DNA of 64,000 nucleotides, taken from Stictocephala bisonia. Its lineage: Eukaryota > Arthropoda > Insecta > Hemiptera > Membracidae. Positions 11,817-23,293 of the stretch are shown one piece after another; position 1 is the stretch's first letter, and every line of letters starts with the position of its first letter. The notes under the pieces were generated by a model that ran no database searches, was not told the DNA's origin, and saw only the letters and a list, made by a program, of their open reading frames with translations. The position numbers and the translations under genes are program-made. Where the stretch lies: assembly GCA_035578905.1 (NCBI GenBank), contig JAQJVL010000567.1:62001-126000 (forward strand), written 5' to 3'.

Positions 11817-13643
11817 CTCTCTCAAGGCACTTCACACTCTCAAGGCACTTCATCCTTACTCTAGTTCTACTATTACCCTTACTGGCTTATAAATGTTACC
11901 AGTACGTAACACAAATGTAATATTGAAAGCCTTCCCACCCACCCACACATGTATGAATTTGTCAATACCCAAGGCACTTCACACTCTCAAGGCACTTCAC
12001 CACTCTCAATGCACTTCACACTCTCAAGGCACTTCACCACTCCCAAGGCACTTCGCACTCTCAAGGCACTTCACCCTTACTGGCTGATAAATGTTACCAA
12101 TACGTAACACAAATGTAATGTTGAAAGCCTTCCCACCCACCCACACATGTATGAATTTGTCAATACCCAAGGCACTTCACACTCTCAAGGCACTTCACCA
12201 CTCTCAATGCACTTCACACTCTCAAGGCACTTCACCACTCTCAAGGCACTTCACACTCTCAAGGCACTTCATCCTTACTCTAGTTCTACTATTACCCTTA
12301 CTGGCTTATAAATGTTACCAGTACGTAACACAAATGTAATATTGAAAGCCTTCCCACCCACCCACACATGTATGAATTTGTCAATACCCAAGGCACTTCA
12401 CACTCTCAAGGCACTTCACCACTCTCAATGCACTTCACACTCTCAAGGCACTTCACCACTCTCAAGGCACTTCACACTCTCAAGGCACTTCATCCTTACT
12501 CTAGTTCTACTATTACCCTTACTGGCTTATAAATGTTACCAGTACGTAACACAAATGTAATATTGAAAGCCTTCCCACCCACCCACACATGTATGAATTT
12601 GTCAATACCCAAGGCACTTCACACTCTCAAGGCACTTCACCACTCTCAATGCACTTCACACTCTCAAGGCACTTCACCACTCTCAAGGCACTTCACACTC
12701 TCAAGGCACTTCATCCTTACTCTAGTTCTACTATTACCCTTACTGGCTTATAAATGTTACCAGTACGTAACACAAATGTAATATTGAAAGCCTTCCCACC
12801 CACCCACACATGTATGAATTTGTCAATACCCAAGGCACTTCACACTCTCAAGGCACTTCACCACTCTCAAGGCACTTCACACTCTCAGGGCACTTCACCC
12901 TTACTCTAGTTCTACTATTACCCTTACTGGCTTATAAATGTTACCAGTACGTAACACAAATGTAATGTTGAAAGCCTTCCCACCCACCCACACATGTATG
13001 AATTTGTCAATACCCAAGGCACTTCGCCACTCTCAAGGCACTTCACACTCTCAATGCACTTCACACTCTCAAGGCACTTCACCACTCTCAAGGCACTTCG
13101 CACTCTCAAGGCACTTCACCCTTACTGGCTGTTAAATGTTACCAATACGTAACACAAATGTAATGTTGAAAGCCTTCCCACCCACCCACACATGTATGAA
13201 TTTGTCAATACCCAAGGCACTTCGCCACTCTCAAGGCACTTCCCACTCTCAAGGCACTTCACCCTTACTGGCTTATAAATGTTACCAGTACGTAACACAA
13301 ATGTAATGTTGAAAGCCTTCCCACCCACCCACACATTTATGAAGTTGTCAATACCCAAGGCACTTCACACTCTGAAGGCACTTCACCACTCTCAAGGCAC
13401 TTCACCCTTACTGGCTTATAAATGTTACCAGTACGTAACACAAATGTAATGTTGAAAGCCTTCCCACCCACCCACACATGTATGAATTTGTCAATACCCA
13501 AGGCACTTCACACTCTGAAGGCACTTCACCACTCTCAAGGCACTTCACCCTTACTGGCTTATAAATGTTACCAATACGTAACACAAATGTAATGTTGAAA
13601 GCCTTCCCACCCACCCACACATGTATGAATTTGTCAATACCCA
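11817..13643. repeat. Nested tandem array, 143-221 bp higher-order unit
   Basis: Runs of a 17-19 bp subrepeat (CTCTCAAGGCACTTCAC) are separated by a conserved block of about 105 bp (ACTGGCTTATAAATGTTACC to GTATGAATTTGTCAATACCC). Counting from the ATG in AAATGTTACC, units start at 11893, 12091, 12312, 12533, 12754, 12938, 13136, 13279, 13422 and 13565. Spacings are therefore 198, 221, 221, 221, 184, 198, 143, 143 and 143 bp. Lengths differ by different numbers of subrepeats. The conserved block contains CCCACCCACCCACACATGTA, related to the dispersed G-rich minisatellite. Frames reading through it are repeat artefacts. Confidence 0.95.
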
Positions 13644-13830
13644 ACTCACTCACGCACGTACAAAATTAACAATTCTCCCACTCACCCACACATGTACGAC
13701 ATTCAATTCAATACACTCCTACCCACCCACACATATTCGACGTGGAAATCCCCCTCCCACAACCTTACACTCCAATAACGTTGAAAACTCTCCCATTCAT
13801 CCACACCCGTACGACATTGTGATTTCTCTT
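13644..13830. repeat. Decayed edge of the nested array
   Basis: Degenerate units containing CCCACCCACACAT and GTACGACATT at about 40-50 bp spacing. They look like old, unhomogenised copies of the conserved block of the neighbouring array. Confidence 0.7.
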
Positions 13831-14184
13831 ACCAACTTCCACATATTTCTGAATAAAAATCAGAATGGTTAGCTAATTAATAAACCTTGCCATCAACACT
13901 AAAACCATTAACTACTAAAAAGGCATATATTGGCTTGTAATTTTTTTTGTACAAAGTTTAACCAAACACTAAGATACATTTAATTATTAATTTATTTAAT
14001 AATTGCTGTTTCTTGACTATGTGTTGCTGTAACTAGGTTTTATTCCTGTAAAATTAAGAAATGTAAATACCTAGACTAGCCACTGACCACAGAACTCCCT
14101 GTATAACATAAATGAATCGGAAAATTTACAACACAATAACTATGAGATCAACCCTTCTAGTATATAATGAGCTCGATAAGATAT
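13831..14184. other. AT-rich stretch, nothing recognised
   Basis: No gene or repeat was identified. Confidence 0.5.
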
Positions 14185-14290
14185 TCACTCGCCCACCCAT
14201 ATACGTACAATGGTATTGACCCACCCACCCACCCATACACGTACAATGGTATTGACCCACCCACCCATACAAGTACAGTGGTATTGATGG
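14185..14290. repeat. G-rich dispersed minisatellite, three units
   Basis: Three units of CCCACCCATACACGTACA followed by ATGGTATTGA, at roughly 35-39 bp spacing. The C-rich run at 14220-14234 has four CCC blocks separated by single bases, so the minus strand meets the G3N1 quadruplex pattern. Confidence 0.85.
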
Positions 14291-15699
14291 GTGGTTTAGA
14301 TTGGTTAGATGGAATTGATTATTTTATTTTATTTCAAAACTGCATTTTAAGGACTTCGGAATAGTAAATTGATGACAGTGATATTCGTGAGTAATTGTGT
14401 AGAATTTAATAACGTGTGCATTATGTGAGAGGAGGGTACAAGAATGTTTAACTTTTAGCACAAGTTCCCTTTACTTGCAGACAACACTTGGTCATCCACA
14501 ATAAATTGTTCATAAATCAAATCTAATCAACTCTGCATAGCTTGCCCAATTTCCTTTCAACCCCTAGTAGTAAAAGTTGCCATCTACAAAACGTGATCTC
14601 ACTGTCCACATTTGTTCAGTTTTGTCGCCAGGACACCACAGAGGATCCTCCATTATTATGGTAATGCTAGGGGAGTCTGCCCTTCAATGCTTTGTGTCTT
14701 ATCTCAATTACGGCGTATGTAGATCCCAGGAGTGACTTAAACTGGCGTTACCCACACTCCAACCAACCAGGGTGTTACTTCGGCGATTTGCACAACTTCG
14801 GTGTCGTAGACAGACTTTTATGAAGTGTATATCTCCGATGCACTTCAGTTACCATTACTGACTATAGCCAATGTCTTAAAAGAGTTCAGTCTAAAATACA
14901 TCAATATTAACATTCTGGATGAGTTAAAGAATAATTAACTCAAACTAAGAATATTATATTAAATTCTTTATCTTTGGGATATTTTATGACTACTGAAATT
15001 AAAGTTATAAAATTGCTATTTTAATATCGAGCAAAATTTTAAAAATTACATTTCAAGTAATAACAATTTTTAATTTTTTTTTATAAACGAAATGTAACAA
15101 TCAATAAGCAGTTCAGACGAAAAGTAAGATTGAAAATGTCATTTTATAAAGTATCTGTGGATGATAAACTATAACGCACTGATTCCAGCAAATCAGTTCT
15201 ATTACGTGCTGTACAGTTTATCTGTTAACATATATACTCAAAAATGTAATGGGAGCGGTTAAACGTAAACATACCAGCTATTTTGGGGTTAACCTTCTAA
15301 AACCTTTTTCTTCCAAATAAATAATCATCATCCTCGTTATTTCTTCCCCCACATGAAACATCCCTCCATTACTCTGTCTTCAGAGCATCTTCTTTTGTCG
15401 CAGTATTCTCTTCCTTTCTTTATTTCTTCCCCCACATGAAACATCTCTTTATGACTCTGTGTTCAGTGCATCTTCTTTTGTCGCAGTTTTCTCTTCCATT
15501 CTTTATATCATCAACCACATGGTATTTTGTCCTTTCCTTTTTTCCTTATTCCGTCTATCAAGTACTTCGATAGCCATTACCAATAAACACTCTCAACACA
15601 TTGTGTGTACTGGCCAAATTATTGTTCTCTTTCTTTATATTTCTAAATATTCCTTTCTCCTTTCCTACATCTTCCAATAATGCTTCATTTGTCACATTA
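14291..15699. other. Non-coding stretch with an 81-bp tandem duplication
   Basis: A direct duplication with period about 81 bp lies at about 15338-15500. Both halves carry TTCTTCCCCCACATGAAACA and GCATCTTCTTTTGTCGCAGT. No gene is seen. The strong T/C bias of the plus strand starts here and continues into the reverse-transcriptase remnant. Confidence 0.5.
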
Positions 15700-16720
15700 G
15701 GTTCCTACCTTACACTTTTCATCCTTTTCCATAGCCAAATTTCCATTGCTTCTAGCCTTCTTCTGTATACTTACTTTGTGTCCATATTGGCGCTTCATAT
15801 AGCAAAACACTCAAGAAGAATTTTAGTACCTTTCTCAGAAATTTTCCAGGGGCACGATTCTCGTTTTTTTCTTTGCATCGTACAACCAAATTTCCAGGCT
15901 TTTGAATTGTTTCTTCAATTCTATGAACTCCGTCTTTATTATCTGTTCCTACTCCTAAATGCATGCTTTTTGTATTTTTAATGTTTATTTCTATCCTTAT
16001 GCCATTATTTTCCACATGTTTTATCGAATTTTTTACCATTTTTCATAAATTGCCTTCATTTTCCGCCCGCATTGCCATATCACCTTCTAATCTTATAAAC
16101 CAGAACTTCTTCCGCCCATGTTTACTCTCTTCTTTCTTTCAAAGATATATGCAATTATTTACTCTAGATATGTGTTAAACAGTGTTGGTAACAGGAAGAA
16201 CCGTAACAGCTTTTCCCATTAGAATTTCCTCTGATACTACATATTAATTTTCTTTTTCACATTCTGATTTAAATAAAACTCTTTTATCCATATCCATCCA
16301 TTTCAGTATTTCTTCAATATGATCAATGTCCCTTTTTTAAGAACGCCTTTAACAAATAAACAAACGCTACATATATTTTCTTGTCTTTTCCCAAGCATTT
16401 CGTCAAGGTCCTCTCAATCTCATTGTATTTCTTGTATCCAACCCCTTTCTAAATACATTTCTAAAATTCTAAAATGTATTTCTAAATACATATTATTATT
16501 ACTTGATGTTTCAATGAAAGTTTACATACAAACTCCTTTATATATTGTTTTTAGCATTACTTTGGCTCCAAGAGATAATATGCTAGTTCTTCTGAATTCT
16601 TCACACTTCTGTTTGTTTTTCTTCCTTTGGATTTTGTTTCGCTCAACTCTAGGTAATTTTCTTTTATTATTTATTTCACTGCACAAACGTTGTTACATTT
16701 TGTTGGCAAATACAAGTTTC
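15700..16720 (-). pseudogene. Decayed non-LTR retrotransposon reverse transcriptase
   Basis: The minus strand reads, with many frameshifts and stops, as the palm of a LINE-type reverse transcriptase. From 5' to 3' I see KKIYVAFVYLLKAF, resembling the first palm motif (AFxDLxKAF) but with catalytic residues lost. Next comes RLEGDMAMRAENEGNL, where the YADD box should lie and is corrupted. Then come GIRIEINIKNTKSMHLG, matching the post-catalytic kInxxKTK block, and SVLLYEAPIWT, matching the thumb-region LLYGCExWT block. The longest surviving frame is 15752-16039. In life such a protein would copy its own RNA at a nicked target. This copy cannot. Clade is uncertain. It appears different from the jockey-like family elsewhere in the window. 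Confidence 0.7.
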
Positions 16721-17689
16721 GTCTAAAACCCCACTTTAAGAGATTTATTTAATTTCTTTCAGGCAATAAGTATTAAGTTACCACTTTATTAAGTTGTTGA
16801 CTTTTCTCAAAACAACGTCCCTCTGACTTTACAAAATCGTGCGTCGTACTTAAAATTATCATTTAATAGTATTATTTTTTCAATAAAAAAGTTTAGATTC
16901 ATTTAATTCATGATATCAAGAGTCCGAAAAAATTAAAACCTTAATACCACAAATCCCTAGGTTCTTCCCAGGGTGGTATTTCTAATTGTGGAGGACGAGA
17001 CCACGTTTGTTGGCAGTACATAAGTGGTTGGTTGGCTCTTCAGGAGTCCATGAATCATCGGTAAACGGCCATTAGTAAATAAACGGCCAGACAGCCTACA
17101 ATCACACCATAAACAACCATTACAGAGGAAACTCCCTAACCGGAAGGAAGTGAATTGATTTCGAGCTGGGCGGAAGTCAATCAAAAAGGCACCGATTGGG
17201 GCCAATCATATTTATGCTAAAAGATCACAGACCACTGAGAGTTTTTTCACTCCAACAAAACGCAACAGAGCAATAAATCATGTAATAGTTGCGATTCAAA
17301 CGAAAGTCTACTTCTTTCAGTATGTTTGTTTAGTGGCCTGTTCCACGTAGTCTTAGTCTCCAACAGCGAAGGAACATAGACTTATGTAATAGTTAACCTG
17401 ACGAGATTTAAGTTTAAATTGGTATTAGACTCTTAATATCTATCTGGTAATGTGACAGTGAGAACAACTGGCAGAACCTTGCTGGATCATTTTGAGAAGC
17501 CTAGACCTACAAAAAGTCCTGAGTACTGTAGCTGGTAGAAGAGTCTGTCTCTGGATTACTCCTCTACTGAAAATTGTGTTTCTGAGTAACTAAACGATGG
17601 GTAAATAGGGGAATGAGGACCTTCATTGTAACTCCTCTACCTTGGCTCTAGTACCACCAATGAATACAAACTTTATAGAGTTTGTATTC
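16721..17689. other. Non-coding stretch, nothing recognised
   Basis: Slightly GC-richer at 16955-17210, without a recognisable product. No RNA gene is seen. Confidence 0.4.
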
Positions 17690-18062
17690 ATTGGTACCAC
17701 CGTGCTTGTATGGGTGGGCGGGTGGGTCAGTACCACCGTGCTTGTATGGGTTGGCGGGTGGGTTAGTACCACCGTTCTTGTATGGTTGGGTGGGTGAGTA
17801 AGTAACACTATTCTTGTATTGGTGGGAGGGTGGGTCATTACCACCGTGCCTGTATGCGTGGGTGTGTGGGCCAGTACCACCATCCTTGTATGGTTGGGTG
17901 GGTGAGTAAGTAACACTATTCTTGTATTGATGGGAGGGTGGGTCATTACCACCGTGCCTGTATGCGTGGGTGTGTGGGCCAGTACCACCATCCTTGTATG
18001 GGTGGGGGTGGGTCAGTAACACCGTGCTTGTATGGTTGGGCGTGTGTCCAGTCCCACTGTGC
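17690..18062. repeat. G-rich 36-bp minisatellite with 108-bp higher-order unit
   Basis: Ten or so units of TACCACCGTGCTTGTATGGG followed by TGGGTGGGTCAG, period 36 bp. A block of three variant units repeats at 108 bp (GTGGGCCAG at 17866 and 17974). Because 36 is a multiple of 3, open minus-strand frames of over 120 codons arise with a 12-residue repeat (THPPTHTSTVVL). There is no evidence that they are genes. Four GGG runs with single-base loops at 17712-17726 form a canonical quadruplex motif. Confidence 0.92.
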
Positions 18063-18082
18063 TTGTAGACTCGACAACCAAC

Positions 18083-18130
18083 ATGTGTGAACGGTATAGT
18101 ACGCGCGCTGAAGGTCCGGCCTCCTGGCTG
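18083..18130 (+). repeat. Dispersed GC-rich repeat, one of an inverted pair
   Basis: TATAGTACGCGCGCTGAAGG followed by TCCGGCCTC is the reverse complement of 19709-19757 with a few mismatches. The two lie about 1.6 kb apart and bracket the TTAA-flanked element at 18977-19394. They could be ends of one older insertion or independent copies. Confidence 0.55.
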
Positions 18131-18972
18131 GCCTACTAGTCATATAAAAACATCGACTCTGAGCTAGGCGGTCACAGACAGATCGTAAAGGGTGATTGTT
18201 TACGTGTTTATGAAGTATTTGTATTTTGCTATTTCTTATAATTAGACCAGTATTTAAAATAAAAACATCAAATAGGTTAAGAGTTTGAAAGTTAACAAAT
18301 TAAAACGTAGCTACATCAATAAGAACAATTAAATATATCATACAAAATTATAAATCAGTTAATAACTTTAATTGAAATTAAGTAACTAAGAAATAAATAC
18401 TTCTTACTGTCACTAACAAAAATATTTCTGTGAATTCCCGAATCGTTAAAATACATATAATTTTTATTTAAATTGTTTTAAAATAAAAATGTCGAGTTGG
18501 TAGTGACTCGTCAGTTTTATAAAACTCATGGACGGTTCTTCTAACGACACATTTGTCGAAATCGTCTAATTCTGTCGCTGTTCTGTTTCTCTCTCTCTCT
18601 CTTTTTTTTTTTTTTTTTTTTTTTTTTGAGTTGTGAACAAACACTCTCTTACCGCTGAAGTGTCCAATAAACACTTTTCACACCGAATTTCCTTTATAAG
18701 AGTTTTTGAAATGCCACATGCAACTGCAGTTCGTTCTAACGATTTTTTACGGGTATTCGTTGTTCTCTCTTAATTTGGCCTCATTCGCCATTAACTCACT
18801 TACTCTCCAAATAATTTCCCTACCCTGACTTCTAGTACTTTTTCCTTGAGCTAATTTAGGAATAAAGCGAGCCATAGTTGAGGCAGTAACCACTAAAGGA
18901 ATAAACTATATTATTGTTCAATATATTATTGAATAAACCAATAAAGGAAAAACGTTCACTAATTTTACAACC
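18131..18972. other. AT-rich stretch with a CT/poly-T tract
   Basis: A (CT)n run leads into about 27 T at 18601-18627. It may be a retroposon tail but no body was recognised. Nothing else is seen. Confidence 0.45.
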
Positions 18973-18976
18973 TTAA

Positions 18977-19394
18977 GAGTCTGCAGAGGCTGTCGGCCAT
19001 GTTGGTTTTAATCTCATTAGAACGATGTTTTTTCGAACCGGACAAATGATCACGCGTGTCCAAATTTAACAGTTATTTTTAAACGGTCTTTTCCAAACAA
19101 ATTTTATTTGATCAAGAGTGAAATTACTCGTTGAACTGCTTTGTGGATTCATAATTAGTTTAATAGAATAAATATAAAAATTATTTAGTTTGAAGTTTTT
19201 ATTTTCACCTATTTTTCAAACCTAGGCGTATGTATTCATAATATCACAAGCAAACCCAATGCGCAATATGATAGCATTTTAAATTACACCTTATACACAA
19301 CTGTTGGTATATAAATAATGATAAAAATATGGATTCAAAATAACGTTGTTTTTATGAGAATTAAACTAGTATGGCCGACAGACTCTGCAGACTT
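18977..19394. mobile_element. TTAA-flanked TIR element family B, copy 1
   Basis: A 418-bp element flanked by TTAA at 18973-18976 and 19395-19398. Its TIRs begin GAGTCTGCAGAGGCTGTCGG and continue CCAT-TTGGTTTTAAT-C. Both halves include CGAACCGGACA or TGGATTC blocks and AACTTCAAACTAA. It matches copies at 48753-49156 and 52480-52896. There is no transposase, so it is non-autonomous. TTAA duplications are typical of piggyBac elements, but these termini do not start with the usual CCY, so the superfamily is uncertain. Confidence 0.85.
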
Positions 19395-19398
19395 TTAA

Positions 19399-20445
19399 CA
19401 CACTTAAGAGACACACACACAAAAATACAAACTGACTTATTATACTACAGTAGTTAGATAAAAACAAACATATAACCAACTAAATAATTGTTTATCGTAC
19501 ACTTGAGTAAAAATTCTTAACACGCTAAACCAAAGCCAATATATTGCATCCAGTCTGGAAACGTACTGAATGTGCATCCGTAGGTAACAATTACCGTAAC
19601 TTATTTTAGAAGCAAGCATGGAAAAGACTCCTAGCGTGGGAAAGTCTGACAGTAGCGAATGTTTCCAGGACTGCATGCATATTGGGCCCTCCACCCGTCT
19701 CCTCCCTATCACCGCTCGGCGGGCTCGAGGCCGGACCTTCGCCGCGCGGTCTATACTATGGTAACTATTTACAGTGATCGCTACATTCCCACCCTGCGTA
19801 CAACCCCTTCTAAAATTCGACGCAAATCACACAAATATGCATTGCTTAGAGAGTTTTAAAACATCTCATATACCGTACTTTGAATCTCCCCAACTTGCAA
19901 GATATTCCACAAAAATCTGGATGAGTAAAATATAGAAAACCACATCTTCAACAAGCTTATTGGTTTATTTATATAGTTTCCACAAAAGAAGATAAATTGA
20001 AAATCAGCTTTATATCAACTTGGGATATGTTTTATGCTCAGAACAAGTTTTTTCTATGTTCCCTCTTTGTTCTAACCGGTAAAAAAAGGTTTAATGATGA
20101 CCAGAACATTAAAAAAAATTTTCTCTAAAAACAGAATATCATTGACTTTTTTTTAACTTAGTATTTTTAAAATTACTTTTTAGTTGGACATGAAATACCT
20201 CTTGCTAAGAAAACTTATTGTTGTATTGATTATAGCTACAGACAAGAGAAACAGGGGAAACAATAATGATTCGATTGATTGTATTACAAACACCTGGAAT
20301 TGTTGCGTTAACTGTTAAATTAATTTTTATCTTATTTAGTATCGGATAAGAGAAAATAGCAGAAGACTGAAGAAGCTCTGCAGGGATGCAAAATACCCCG
20401 TACCCTCTCTATCTTACCAAGAGTTAAGAACAAATCTTCCAATAG
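19399..20445. other. Non-coding stretch, nothing recognised
   Basis: Apart from the GC-rich repeat at 19709-19757 (inverted partner of 18083-18130), no gene or repeat is recognised. Confidence 0.45.
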
Positions 20446-20590
20446 AATTAATGAATCTCACGACTTGACAAGAGCGCTCTTGGTGGCGCTTGAGTGAAGC
20501 TCTGACGTACGGTGTTGCCTAGAACACAGTGCGTTTCTATAATATAGCCTATAACAATATATAAAAATAAAAACAAACATTTATTGTACT
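20446..20590 (+). repeat. Dispersed repeat, copy 1 of a pair
   Basis: It matches 27700-27850 in the same orientation: AATGAATCT, CGACTTGA, GAGTGAAGCTCTGACGT followed by CGGYGTTG, then an ATAA-rich tail containing AATATATAACAAT or AACAATATATAA. The AT-rich 3' end suggests a retroposed sequence, but no Pol III boxes were identified. Confidence 0.6.
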
Positions 20591-22470
20591 GATTGTATTT
20601 GATCTGTAAAAATTCCAGGAAGTAAATCTACACTTTATTTCACCTAATAGGAATCCACCATCCAAAACACTTAATTTGGAGTTCTGGAGTTGTTTTCTGG
20701 ACAAGCCAAAATTGAATTAAGGATTGATTTGGTTTTGGTGATAAATATATATTTATAAAGGATATAAAAAAAATATATAAATATAATAGAACGTAGTACT
20801 ATTCTACTCAGACCATCCAGAGTAATACGATATTGGGAGGTAGGATCTAGAGAACAAATAAATATCGATCTCTACTCTCTTTCATTGCCTTATCTGGTGG
20901 AAAGACACAATAGTTGTGATAAATGCTACATGCTGAGTTCAAAGTTTATGTAATATAGTAACGGATGATGTTGAAACTCTCATGCTGGACAGTACCATAG
21001 ACGTACTTAGCCAGCTCATCTGTTCACCTCTGCGGGTAAGCCGGCGCTGACCCTTGGAGCCTCCGGGTAAGGATGGACACCCACCGCCTTCGTCCTGTGG
21101 CATACAACACACCAACCGTCCGAGAATAATCACACATTGTGATCGGATCAGGCCTGTTATTAGAGCCACTCTACAATTCTAACGACCGACCCTGATTGAT
21201 TTACCTTATCCGATTCCATTGGTGGAGCCGATCAGAAATGGCAAAGATAGAAATATCACCGGGTGTGCCGTTGGCCCGTTCATCACCCGGCGGCTGCTGG
21301 CCGGCTGGCCGGAGTGGGAGGAAGGACGCCCCGACCATCGGATGATGAATGCGCATCCGGGAGATTGACCTGGTGGAGTCGCCGTTAGAGTCATCGATAA
21401 GGAGTTGGGCACCGGTCAGAAGCTAGGGGACCTATGAATCACCAGTAATTAATAGACGATTGGACCCTCAGATATCGACCACAACTTACATCTCACTAGT
21501 TTGTTACCGCTATATCAGTGCGCGTATTAAAACGAGATTAATATTTAACATTAATTTTCTCGTCTGACTTTAAATATATTGTTAAATAATGTGCATTTAT
21601 ATGTAACATTTAATTTTATTCGTGCAATAAAAGAATTAATTTTACAAATGTAACGTACAAGAACCGTTCCCACTTTTTTCAGCTCAATATTTTATATTCC
21701 ACTTAATTGTCGACTATGATATGAATGAAACTTTATCTATGTATATATTAACATAAATTAATAATTTCAAGAGAGAAAATTATGTGAAAGTAGTTTTACT
21801 AAAAAGATTACGTCTTCTCATTGAATGACATTGTAAATTAATCAATAAACGTTCATAACAAATTAATTTATTATTAAGTCTCCGATCATCAAGATATGGG
21901 CGAACATGGATTGCGAAAAACGGGAGTGTATCTTTATTTTAATGACTTAAAACTAGTAGCTAATAGAACCGTACATCTCGCCTCAGAGTGCATCGTAGCG
22001 CCCATCGAATGGTGAAACCGACCCCTAAGACTAAAATAATGTCTATCCTTAAAGACGGAGGCACTTTCCGTCTTCCAAAGCCAGAAAATGCATAGCTACC
22101 TTATGAAGGGTATGGAATCCTTCAAAGATGGAGACCAGAATCGGACCACGATCAGCTCATATTTTTGATCCATATCTTAAAAACAGACCACATTTAAATC
22201 TAATGAAAGATTTAAGTACGAGAATTGAATTTCCTATAGTTCTGGCGTCTTTAAATCTTAACCCATCTCAAGTTATTAACTTATTTGGAGGGTCATTATC
22301 ATTACTTTGTAAGAAGGACAACCAGACATCGGACCATACACGGCTTGCGATTTTGGGCTTTAATTTTGTGGTGGTAGATCAAATTTCCATAGATCTTTAA
22401 TTGCTTTTTTGATGTCAATATTTAAAAAAATAATTTTTAGTTTGATTAAACTACTCTAACTAACTCTATT
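20591..22470. other. Non-coding stretch with a SINE tail scrap and GC-rich block
   Basis: At 21873-21930 the sequence CCGATCATCAAGATATGGGC is the 3' part of the SINE family S1 on the minus strand. The interval 20990-21420 is GC-rich (CCGGCGGCTGCTGGCCGGCT) but has only short, featureless frames. The 90-codon frame at 22128-22400 is unrecognised and lies upstream of the reverse-transcriptase fragment. It could be a decayed part of the same retroelement but shows no endonuclease motif. Confidence 0.4.
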
Positions 22471-23290
22471 ATGCAACAGAATATCACCAATCTTCATTAT
22501 AATGTCCCAGTTGAGTATGTTGGTTTTCGCCCTGGCCGTAGTTGTAGCGACCAAATTCTAGCTCTGACATCATTTATCGAGTCTTAGATCTTATATTTAA
22601 GCGGCCGGTGTCATAACTAGAATTTATATTTTCCGGTGACGACCGCGACAAGGAGCCATCTACACTATTTACAAGATAACCAAACGTTTCGCCCAAGATG
22701 TGATGTGGCTTTTCAGTGTCTCAGTGATACCACTCAGGATCCCATATCACACCATAAACGAAACGTTTGGTTATCTTTTATATAGTGTAGATAGCACCTT
22801 GACGTAATATAGATTCTAGTTATAATTCTTTATTATAATTAGATTCTAGTTATAATTCATCAAGAATGGTTTTGAAAAGAACTTGAAAACATCTGCAGCT
22901 TCTACTCATCTTATGAGATAGTATGACAATGCGTTATTGTTAAAATTCTGCAGCCTGCTTCCTTGTCACTTTCTTTTGCGACTTTTGGAATGAATCCTTA
23001 GTGCCAGGTTAATAAAAGTTTATCTTAATCGTGAAGCAAGCTCTTTTAGACAGCTGAAGGATGCACTGCCACAGGTTGGAACAGGTTTACTTGTTCCAAT
23101 TTTGTTCAACTTTTATATCTCTGACATCCCAATAAAACAAGTCTTGAATTTTTATATATGCAGGTGAGATATTGTTTTAGCTTATCAACACAAGGACTTC
23201 AGTGCTGCTGAAGAAACACATACAAGTGGCCTTGCAGTCATCAAAGAACATTTTCAAACCTGTAAGCTAAATCATAGCCCGTTTAGTAAA
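22471..23290 (+). pseudogene. Broken jockey-like reverse transcriptase, 5' half
   Basis: A non-LTR retrotransposon fragment on the plus strand, split by a nested MITE. Before the insertion, one frame reads GFRPGRSCSDQILALTS, the fingers-palm block of jockey/CR1-type enzymes. After it, a single frame from about 22861 continues with YLNREASSFRQLKDALPQ, then VPILFNFYISDIP, then ICR*DIVLAYQHKDFSAAE. The YADD catalytic box is ruined by substitutions and a stop, and there are at least three in-frame stops. LAYQHKDF also occurs in the fragment at the right end of the window, so both belong to one family. Homology ends within a few bases of the first unit of the 152-bp satellite. Non-functional. Confidence 0.85.
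22613..22823. mobile_element. 211-bp MITE nested in the retrotransposon
   Basis: Its ends are inverted repeats beginning ATAACTAGAATYTATATT, and a second, more central pair (CATCTACACTAT, then AGATAACCAAACGTTTCG) folds the element into a long hairpin. It separates two halves of an otherwise continuous reverse-transcriptase frame, so it inserted later. The right terminus (TAGATTCTAGTTATAATTC) is duplicated immediately downstream at 22843-22861. No coding capacity. Superfamily undetermined. Confidence 0.8.
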
Positions 23291-23293
23291 ATA

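Noticed and set aside
17623..18022. Minus-strand frames of over 120 codons with Thr/Pro/His repeats, mucin-like in appearance
   Set aside because: A 36-bp minisatellite (multiple of 3) keeps frames open. Two different frames are open over the same DNA and there is no signal peptide or exon structure.
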